Shown here: piece after piece, positions 50,001-58,340 of the stretch
Layout: every line of letters begins with the position of its first letter
How positions within the stretch are numbered: the stretch's first letter is position 1
Assembly (NCBI RefSeq): GCF_001039355.2
Contig: NW_019775746.1
Coordinates: 1,483,617-1,547,616 of the forward strand
Direction of reading: 5' to 3'
From: Lingula anatina
Lineage: Eukaryota > Brachiopoda > Lingulata > Lingulida > Lingulidae
DNA length: 64,000 bases
Notes under the pieces: model-generated
Seen by the model: only the letters and a program-made list of their open reading frames with translations
What the model was told of the DNA's origin: nothing
Database searches by the model: none
Translations under genes and position numbers: made by a program

Positions 50001-50302
50001 ATGACACACCTCGTCGAGCAGCTAAGGGGGTGGTTTACCAAAATTAATTTACCCCAGCTGCTCAAGGAACCTTGCCATACAGGTACATTTAAGCTGATTC
50101 CACTGATTACACTTAGCGGGAATCCCCCATAGAGTTAAACCGACCAAACTAGTAGGACGTGCCTATCTGAATGGGTCTACAATTTCTAAGAATTACCTGG
50201 GTTGATGATATCTCTCTTCGTGATTGCACGTTGTTCTACGTTATGTAGTTCCGATACGAAAAGCGCCAAAATGAAGGCTAGCGCGTCTCTCGTAACCACC
50301 AT
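41085..50302 (-). CDS. Secreted trypsin-like serine protease with C-terminal EGF, sushi and HYR modules
   Basis: Fourteen minus-strand exons: 50302-50197, 48672-48462, 47934-47618, 47375-47233, 46668-46504, 45831-45816 (16-nt microexon), 45417-45304, 44885-44763, 44406-44215, 43921-43796, 43517-43272, 42567-42494, 41818-41650, 41275-41085. All phases agree, giving 730 residues. Residues 1-22 are a signal peptide. SR|IIGG (56/57) is the activation site. The triad is H101 (TAAHC), D165 (NDLALL) and S262 (GDSGGP). D256, six before the Ser, predicts trypsin-like cleavage after Arg/Lys. Next come EGF, calcium-binding EGF (DINEC, with a C-x-N-x4-Y-x-C-x-C hydroxylation motif), sushi, EGF, HYR, a second HYR split over two exons, and a final sushi ending DCT-stop. 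Single-exon modules are all phase 1-1. Probably an extracellular, complement- or coagulation-like protease. Its substrate is unknown. Confidence 0.9.
45185..45249. repeat. Poly-A tract
   Basis: About 60 bases of nearly pure A with rare C, in a protease intron. It causes the Phe-rich open frame on the minus strand. Confidence 0.9.
45845..45891. repeat. Pentanucleotide (ATATT)n microsatellite
   Basis: About nine 5-bp units, ending 14 bp from the 16-nt microexon of the protease gene. Confidence 0.9.
46761..47088. mobile_element. TTAA-type MITE, copy 2
   Basis: Ends AGGGATAACAACTGTTCG (46761) and CGTACAGTTGTTATCCTT (to 47084). TTAA lies on the right (47085-47088) and a degenerate TTGA on the left. 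The interior contains a perfect 26-bp palindrome at 46901-46926 (centre TCTCTTAAGAGA). It is in a protease intron. A relative is at 54509-54855. Confidence 0.7.
48399..48446. repeat. (AAT)n(ATT)n perfect palindrome
   Basis: About eight AAT units directly followed by about eight ATT units, so the whole tract is self-complementary. It ends 16 bp from the exon end at 48462, inside the intron. Confidence 0.9.
48768..48882. mobile_element. Fragment of TTAA-type MITE, copy 3
   Basis: Collinear with about 54527-54640: the shared blocks TTCGTGTGGTATTCATATTTC, AACAACTGATAGGAATATAA and ATTCTGGAATCTG-like sequence are recognisable. The ends are missing. It lies upstream of the exon at 48462-48672. Confidence 0.55.
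49085..49190. repeat. C-rich minisatellite
   Basis: Repeats of a 40-50 bp unit built on CTGCCCCTTACTGCCCC and CCACTGCCTCCAGACCTCTG. It explains the Pro/Cys-rich open frame here. Intronic to the protease gene. Confidence 0.75.
49951..50168. mobile_element. Foldback element E (AGATAG ends)
   Basis: AGATAGACACATCGTACTAG at the left is mirrored by CTAGTAGGACGTGCCTATCT at the right. The core has an AATTAATTTACCCC block like the GATCGATC family, but the arms differ, so it is a distant relative at best. It lies 29 bp from the first coding exon of the protease. Confidence 0.6.
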
Positions 50303-50420
50303 GTTAAAAGGCAATAATGTTCTGAAACATCCTACACTTTTTAGCCGACTTTATGAGCACGATTCGTCTGTATCCGCGTTCTACTTTGTGGCTGATGGGA
50401 ATGACCCCGTACCCGGATGT

Positions 50421-50428
50421 TATATACG
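50421..50428 (-). promoter_or_regulatory. Candidate TATA box of the protease gene
   Basis: The minus strand reads CGTATATAACA about 120 bp upstream of the start codon at 50302. A start site near 50390 would give an 85-90 nt 5' UTR. Confidence 0.4.
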
Positions 50429-50429
50429 A

Positions 50430-52424
50430 TTGCAAGCACAACTTGTGTTGATTTAGTCACGCTTGCGTCCTGTTTTACTGGTAAATTTGTAATGGTAAAA
50501 TCCCGGTTGATGATTGCATTAATATATTCCTCTTCAGGACACGATTTTCACCTCGTCCATAGCCGGATTTAAATGACCCCCTAGACTGTTGCACTGATGA
50601 TACAGATTATGAAGTTGACTGTTGCACTTGTGTCACTGCGCATCAATACCCTGTCATTATATTTTGAACAAGAGATTTAAATCTTAAAAAAATAAAAATA
50701 GTCTTCAAAAAAAAAAAAAAAATATAGCATTATGTTAATATTTAATGGTTGAACAATGGTTGAACAATGGTTGCATAACAAAGAGCTTCATTGCATTAGA
50801 TGTGCCGGTTTTCATGCAAAGACACATCGGTGTCACACAGCACGAGGTCAATGAGGTCATCTGGTTTGCTGTGTCCCGTCCTCCCCGGTCAAGTGTCGTC
50901 TTGCAGCTTGAACTATCTTCTGCATAACTACCGAACATACCGCACGCTGCACGTAAAATTTTTCTTGTAGATAGATATTTGAATAGAATGAGGAATGAAT
51001 ACATAATTTAATACCAGCTTTTTCTTTTTCATTGATTTTTATTGTATTAGATCATCATTATAAGAGGGAATCCTCTAACCAGGTACGAGTCGAGCAATAA
51101 ATGAGTCGAAAGTAGAGAAAAAAAATTGTGGAAAATTTGGTTTGGAAATCCCGGTTATGATACCTTTAAGGATTGGAGAGGCCAAGAACACATAAGTCTT
51201 TTTTTATAATGCAACATGTAAACGCGATCGTCTGCTGGAAATCAGTCTGTGACAGGACTCACCTCTTGCGGTGAAATTTCGGCAGAGATTGATCAAGACA
51301 AGACTACCTTGAACGTGTGGAGCAGACGAAGTTTTATCCCTTAGCGGCCATTTTTTAAATTCATTGCCTATTTTTCATTTCAATAATTTATCATTTCCTT
51401 CACAGATAAGCGTGTCTTTCCATTTAAATATGATCTGAGGTAAAACGGCTGTAAGAATGGTGCCTTTCAACACTGTTTTCTTGTTCATCACCAGGTATCC
51501 CTATTTTGGTAGTCGTGTCTATTAGCACGTACGGACAGTATTTGGAGCACGATAATAACAATATTTCAATAACAATAAGAGAAATTGAAGAATACACCAA
51601 GTTCACGCATGCTTATAATTAATCTTCATTAAGGAATTTTATGAAATAATTGTGGACACATTCCTCGAAGCTAGTACCTCAGAAGGAAAGAATGGATATG
51701 TTTATTGTAATTCAATGCAACATCTGCATTGGAACATGTTTTTTATTGAGACAAATAAATAAATAAATAAATAAATAAATAAATTAATTAATTAATTTAG
51801 GATAACCGAAGCGAACAATCAAAGACAGTTTCTGTAAATAATTTTGTTTTGCATCCTACGGACATCATGTTTAAAAGTGAATAACCTTTTTATCTTTTTT
51901 TAATTCGTCTACCGTTAATTATATATTCTGCAATATTTTTATCACTATAAAGTCTCATCTACACGACATGAAGCCCCCTCAACGTTACTTGGTTGAAAAT
52001 GAAGAAATGCAATAGAACTTTGTAATATAAATGGGATATCATTATGTGTACCTTGTTATACCGAGCAATCTTGAATTTGTTGATTTACAAAAGGCGCCTG
52101 TCTGACTCTCAAATTAATGGCCGTCACTTTATAACGACGATATTGTTGTTTTGCGTGCTTTGCTTCAATTTTTATGTTTGATGGTTTACATATAATTATA
52201 TTCTGAGAGTATTATTTGTCTTGAAGGCTTGTGATACAAGAGAGTAGCAGTGAGGAGAACCGACGTGAATTACAATGAAATTGTAGCACTCCCTAAAACA
52301 AACGAATCCCGGCTTTCTTTCAGTCCCAGAGAACTGCATTGTTAATTATTTGGCTAATGCACGATGAATCGGTATGTGTAATTCCAGTTAGCTGTCGCCA
52401 GAGTATGCTCCGTCTATTCACCAT

Positions 52425-52483
<59 letters not shown>

Positions 52484-53106
52484 TTTTGTTTGTTTATTTG
52501 TTTGTTTATTTGCTTATTTATAGTTGTTTTATTACTTATGTCATGTTTTCAATATTTTGATTTCATTAGTTCAAGGAGGTAGGAAATGTGCATCGAGACA
52601 TAGCTACATGTAGTTTGAAACTTAATTGTTCCTGTTTCTCTCATTAACTGTATAACTTTGAAATAGGGTATGCTCTGTTTAGTTTTACTTTTGAATTAAG
52701 CAAGCCGAAGGGAAAAAAATCAAAGAAGTCGACGTTATTTGTGTTATCTAATAAACTTGTTGGATCTAACAAACTACAACATAAAATTACATGTACATGG
52801 CTAAATAAAACAACAACAAAGAATGAAGGAAGCATTTTTTATTGAGAAAGATCGCAGATCCTTCACACAAACAGATACAATATAAATCTATGTCAAAAAT
52901 GTATTTCAATACATTGTTTTATTTATTTACTTTAATTTTGTTTTACATGGAGAGCATTTAATGCTTTTAGCGCTTTGCCTCCATTTCTTTAACATTTTTT
53001 AAAAATACATTGATCGGATTATAAAAATCCCGTCTAAAGAAAGCATTTTCCTCCCTCTGTTTTGTTTTCTGATGGCACTTCCTTGACCTTGACCTTGACC
53101 TGGCAG
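50430..53106. other. Gene-free spacer upstream of the protease
   Basis: AT-rich with no supported coding exon. It contains (AAAT)n at 51748-51785 and a long (TTTA)n/(TTTG)n tract at 52419-52515. The right end (about 52950-53106) is the 3' UTR region of the cysteine-rich peptide gene. Confidence 0.5.
52419..52515. repeat. (TTTA)n/(TTTG)n microsatellite
   Basis: About 17 TTTA units grading into TTTG. Confidence 0.95.
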
Positions 53107-54075
53107 TTACTTGTCGGGTACACACGTGGGTTGTGGGCCGGGGGGACCAGGAGGCCTGCACCTACAGCCTGGAGGGACGTTCCTTAGACAGCCAACTTGG
53201 GGGGCAATTAAACGAGGATAGCAGTGGAAGCCATCAGGACAGCTCTAGATGGTGAATATAAAATACTTTTAAAATTGGTTTCAATTAAGTGCTTGAATTG
53301 CCAGACGTAATATGAACAATTGTTTAAAAAAATTAGTACATTTCCTTCTATGTTCTTACTAAACTGATGAACTTACTTAACAGAATTTTGTAATATTGTT
53401 TTAACAATAAAACAACTTACCCAAAAAGGTCTTATGGGTCGTAATTTTGTAAACGTTTTTGGATATTCCGTGCCAGTTAACAGAAAAAAATTGAAATTTC
53501 CAGAAAAAAAAATTCAATTTAATTCTACTGCTCTAGCGAATTCAGGGACACTTCAGGGACGTAACCAGACCTTTTAAANGAAGCCAAAATTGTAAGTGCA
53601 GGGGCGTAACCAGGCATACGCACAGTGCATCCGTGCGTATGCCTGGTTACGCCCCTGCACTTACAATTTTGGCTTCACAAGGCAGTGGTGACCCGGGTGG
53701 TGTTATTTGACAGTAGCCCCCACCAGGTGGCGCAGGTCTTCCTCCACCTGCTGGTCCACAAAACACTGCGCCCTGGAATATATGAATGCTTACTATAAAC
53801 AGCACTATTGAAAATATGTTTTCTTTGGATGTGGCATACTAAAACGGATATCTCAACTACAGCGAGGCATTTCTATTTAATTGCACACTATCTGTACGAT
53901 GTATGATAACTATGATATTCTACAAGTTTTTAAAAGCTTAACGAATTAAGTTGCTTACTCTTCATTAGCTATAGGCGGTTGGTTGCGACAACAAAGTCAT
54001 TATCAATATCAGACCCCGTTTTCTACTCACCAGCAATAGCGCAATAGTTACAACTAACAGCACCTTGCTTCCCAT
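53107..54075 (-). CDS. Small secreted Cys/Pro/Gly-rich protein
   Basis: Three minus-strand exons, 54075-54031, 53772-53665 and 53244-53107, all phase 0 with GT-AG introns, giving 96 residues. Exon 1 is a hydrophobic signal sequence (MGSKVLLVVTIALLL). The rest has eight Cys after the first one, which may belong to the signal peptide, with many Pro and Gly and no membrane segment. The C-terminus is VPDK-stop. A TATA box (GCTATATAAG, 54150-54141) lies 66 bp upstream, giving a short 5' UTR. The layout (signal exon, small Cys-rich exons) is typical of secreted defence, venom-like or matrix peptides, but I do not recognise the family and assign no function. The exon 2 donor (ATT|GTAAGTG) lies 7 nt from a transposon insertion, within one arm of a palindrome, so its splicing deserves checking. 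Confidence 0.68.
53549..53676. mobile_element. CAGGGGCGTA-type MITE with snap-back palindrome
   Basis: The element spans 53554-53657. CACTT is duplicated at 53549-53553 and 53658-53662. It is the reverse-oriented relative of 7814-7974. Arms 53580-53623 and 53633-53676 are perfect 44-bp inverted copies around a 9-nt loop. The outer 19 nt of each arm are host exon/donor sequence, and an N sits at 53579. Part of the normal element interior is missing. Confidence 0.8.
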
Positions 54076-54140
54076 TGTAATAACTGTATTGAGCAGATTC
54101 TTGTTTACAAACTGGATAGGGAAATGAACTAATGCGCCAG

Positions 54141-54150
54141 CTTATATAGC
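54141..54150 (-). promoter_or_regulatory. TATA box of the Cys-rich peptide gene
   Basis: GCTATATAAG on the minus strand, 66 bp before the start codon. This spacing suits a start site near 54115 and a leader of about 40 nt. Confidence 0.65.
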
Positions 54151-54508
54151 CGACTTAACCCGGATCCGAAGCAAGCGGAAACACAGACATATTCGTATGA
54201 CGCGCTGTAAATCAAATCGTCGCACCCTGAACCGCAGAGTTCCTGTACCAGGGACTATTTACTACGTATACTACGTTTGAAAAATGTCCCAAAATCAAAA
54301 CTATATGTCTAAATATCCTCCACAGTTACTTAGCATTTCCAATGCAGAGAGTTTTAAATGATAAAATGCCTCAAACAAAGTATCCGATTAAACGTATACT
54401 AGAGGCGTTGAAAAATATACCCAAAAATATCCGATGTCCATATTTCCTTTAGAGTTATCAGAAAAACTGCGTCCCATTGTCCTCAGTGTTTGGTCAGAGG
54501 GCTAGAAG

Positions 54509-54855
54509 TTAAAGGGATAATAACTCTTCGTATGACATCTATATTTCACAATAAAAACATTGTGAACAACTCGTAGGAATATAATATATTCTGTTGTACA
54601 AGAAAAATGGCAGTTATAGCTATTATTCTGAAATCTGAGCCTGTCTTTAGACCACGTGACCTCCACGGATGGCTATACTCTGTTATAATCTCTTAAGAGA
54701 TTTTAACAAAAAAAAAAAAAAAATTTAGAAAAATAACAGGAACTAACTTTGAAAGTAAAAATGGATTCATTGACCATTGCTAAATATGGGAAAATTGTTG
54801 TTTATTCCAGGAAAATTCATTTTTTGGCCAAAACGAAGAGTTATTATCCCCTTAA
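54509..54855. mobile_element. TTAA-type MITE, copy 1
   Basis: TTAA at 54509-54512 and 54852-54855 flank inverted ends RGGGATAATAACTCTTCG of about 18 bp. A near-palindrome (TATAATCTCTTAAGAGATT) sits mid-element at about 54682-54707, as in the copy at 46761. TTAA duplications are typical of piggyBac and Kolobok elements. Confidence 0.8.
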
Positions 54856-56380
54856 TCATTTAATCAAAAATGTACAAAATTCTCTCCAGCCATTTTGAGT
54901 CTCAGTGCGAGATTTTGCATTGCATTATTTTGATGCAAAGTGAGGTTAACCTGGGGCTGCATTTTAGCTAGTGAAGTTTTAAATGACACAAGTCAAATAT
55001 ATTCTTATTACCGGTACATATAACTTTGCATTTTGATGAAACAATTTGTTCACTTTGCCTTAAATCATGTTATTATTTATCATCTGCGTTCTGAGGACAA
55101 TTGTGTCTTGTACTATATTTATCCCGGCACGCAAAGCGCGCAACCATAGCGTGTGATTGGGAAGGTTTGTTGTTGTTGTTGTCTGTAGAGACATTATGAG
55201 ATTTACTTGTATTTGTTGATGGATATGGCCCTGTAATCAAAACATTGAGAATAAGTACAGCTGTACCTCACTAAAGTGGTGATAAGTTATTTTGTTTTTG
55301 CCAACATTAAATCAAGGACAAATGGTTATGTCCTTAGATACATTGAAGATTCCTGTGCTTTTAAATAATAATAATAACAATTATAATAATAATCACAAAT
55401 TAAATAATTAAAGGCACACGCTTTGTTCCTTTAAAATACATCGTACTAATATAATTTAAACTTGTAAAGCAATAGTTTTTATAATTTATAATGCATGTTA
55501 TCTGATAGAGAGAACTAAAGACAACAGGGTCATGTTTTTATTCAAATTTATTCACCACATTCAACTATATTAAATTAAAAATAAAGCATTATATCGGTCA
55601 AACAATGCTTCAATTCTAGTTGTTTTCTGTCTATTTTCATACAGGGAAACCATATGTTTGAAAATAATTATTATAGTACAATAGTTATTAATTGCCTTTA
55701 TCCTGTTAATCTCTTTATTTATAGTTACTGCCAATGTTTCCATATTATCAAAATTATTTACATTGAACAAAGAAATGGCCACGGTAGGCTATATATCAGC
55801 TTGCACTGAAGGACAACATTTCACGTATATCCAACATATTGTAAAATCTTACTTGATGAAATACTTTCCTGTGGGAAAACATAACATTTTTTATTATCCC
55901 TGAACTGCTCTGTTTTGATCCTGTCATACTACGTATGGTATATTTCATCAAGGAATAAAATGCCTTCTGTAACCTTTATTTGTCACTTTAATTTGCATTT
56001 CTCTGAAGATATATTCACACCGTGTATTGTTTTGACCAAAAATCCTTAATTAACGGATTTTATTACAATATATTAAAACTTCAACATATATGAGAAAATG
56101 ATGTCCCACCACCTGTGATATTTCTTCTTTATGTTCATACATGTAGTCTCTTTCTCTTGAACTACATCGCCCAGCTACATTATTATAAAGTGTAACTTCA
56201 CCATTTGCTCTGGAACAATATTGTCAAACATTATATACACTTGGATTAGATGCCCCACCACCTGCGATATTTCTTCCTATGTAAAAACAAGTAGTGTTTT
56301 TTTCTAGATCTTGAAATACATCGCTTACATAATTGATTTCATTCTTTTCCGTAAAATGTGATGCACCTTTTCTTTAAGAT

Positions 56381-56606
56381 ATCCCGCACGAAAACGCACT
56401 AGATACTCCAGCGCAGTAGACTACTGCAATCATACTGCAAATATGCCTTAAATCTGCTTCGATTTGGGAACTAGTTAGCATATTTGAAACATGCTGCTAT
56501 CATGCTGCTAATCTACTGCATTAATGCTCCTCTCTGTAGAAACCTATGTACTTTTTTCGTTAATGCTTCTTTGCTACTTTGATACTAATGCATTTTTGTG
56601 CGGGAT
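56381..56606. mobile_element. ATCCCGCAC foldback element
   Basis: ATCCCGCACGAAAACGCACT at the left is mirrored by TAATGCATTTTTGTGCGGGAT at the right, with 26 bp of inverted repeat and few mismatches. The interior has repeated TACTGCA/CATGCTGCTA words. Target duplication is unclear. Confidence 0.65.
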
Positions 56607-57539
56607 GGCTATGACACATATCTATAAAATATATCCTGCTATATTATATGAACCATAAGTATGGCACATTAGATACATATAGCTATAAGCCTATCAAAGA
56701 AAATGTGTTCCCTCAGTGTATTGAACTATTTACAATTGTAATAAGTATTTTTAAACACCGTATACACTGAAATAAATATTGTTAAACACTGTATAAGTAA
56801 TAATTCATTGTGATGTATTACTATTTATTTGTTTATCTATTTGTAGTATAGAGGGCTAACAAATGTAACTGTCACATTTAATGCTCGAATAAATTTTTAT
56901 TATATAAAAACTATTAATAGTATAATAATATATTTATTTCAGGTGTAAAATCCATAAAATGTTCAATAGACTGTACAACATAAAATACAAAGAAGTTTAT
57001 AGATAAAAATGGTTAAGATATATTTTATATAAATAAGAACTAAACTGAATTGTAATAAACCGTAATTAAAAGTAAACCATTCAAGGTTTCTTTAAAATAG
57101 TAAAATTTAAAATTCATGAATAAAATGTCTTAAAAATATGAGTTTTTAATTCCTTTTTAAAAGATTCATGTGATTCTATTTGTCGAATAAAAATTGGCAA
57201 CTTATTCCATTCTACTGGTGCAGCTACACAAAATGATATGTCACCATATGATTTTAACCTTGATTACCTTGATTACTATTTGTAAAAATTGCTTCATCAG
57301 TCCAAATTCATCATTTTTTCTGGAATAATATTGTTATCTATATACACTTGAATGTTTTCCTTAAATTCTCATACATATAAATATAGGTATCTTATCTTAG
57401 TATTCATTACCAAGAAACCATTATCGAGCGACCTATTTTGCTGCAAATACCGCTTGCGCTTATTATTTTCAACCACCCATTTTGATATTCATGAACAAGG
57501 GCATTTCTTTTAATCTTATCATGGGAGTAACTCCACATT

Positions 57540-57568
57540 ATCATCATCATCATCATCATCATCATCAT
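57540..57568. repeat. (ATC)n microsatellite
   Basis: About nine trinucleotide units. Confidence 0.9.
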
Positions 57569-58079
57569 ATTAATAAAATTTAAATCTAAAATCCATTATG
57601 CTTTGTACGCTTAACAAATAAAATACAAGTACATAAAGGTATCAATTAGCTTCAATTACATGTCTTTTAATTGGTTTTATGAAATATCTTCACGAAATTA
57701 TTAAGTCTTTTTCACATTCATTTTTACATTTGGTATACTATACAGTTTGAAATATTCATTTACAAATCAAGGGAGTCTCTTAAAACACAGTGGCGCCATC
57801 TATATTATGAAGAGGTCTGGATGCCTCCATTTCGCCTCGTATTTGACACCTGAGTCCATATATTTGCCACCTATTTGTACAAATATCTGTATTTGTACTG
57901 ATTAAAGTATCTTGTATACAAAATGGCTCTCCAAAGATCTTTCGTCTGCTGACAGGACTGTATTTCAGTATCTTCAGTATCTTCTGGCCACCACAAGTGG
58001 TATAATCGGTGCCTTGTAGATTTCTGCACTATATACCCGCTAAACATTTCAATTAATATCCTCTAAAATCAAAACACAC

Positions 58080-58080
<1 letters not shown>

Positions 58081-58119
<39 letters not shown>
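58081..58119. repeat. (AAT)n microsatellite
   Basis: About thirteen units, 220 bp beyond the stop of the Mab-21 gene. Confidence 0.95.
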
Positions 58120-58123
<4 letters not shown>

Positions 58124-58340
58124 TTAAAGTAGTGAAAATTACAACTGTAATAACATGCCTATTAAAAATAAAATTATTTTTGCTGTTGCCGTTTGATCGG
58201 CATTATCATCGTCCATAAAGTGCAACAATTTCTGTTGATTGTTCTTCATAATCGTGGTCAGAATCGTCCTGCGATTAAATCGAACTGTTTTCTAAATGTA
58301 CGTCCTGGTCGTCAGCATGTTGCTTTGCTGGTCTTTGTGT

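Larger units (their letters stand above)
54856..58340. other. Gene-free AT-rich spacer
   Basis: No supported coding exon. It holds an ATCCCGCAC foldback element (56381-56606), a (CAT)n tract at 57540-57567 and (AAT)n at 58081-58118. The right end is the 3' region of the Mab-21 gene. Confidence 0.5.

Noticed and set aside
52339-52560. 73-codon frame with repeated LFIY
   Set aside because: Pure translation of a TTTA microsatellite.
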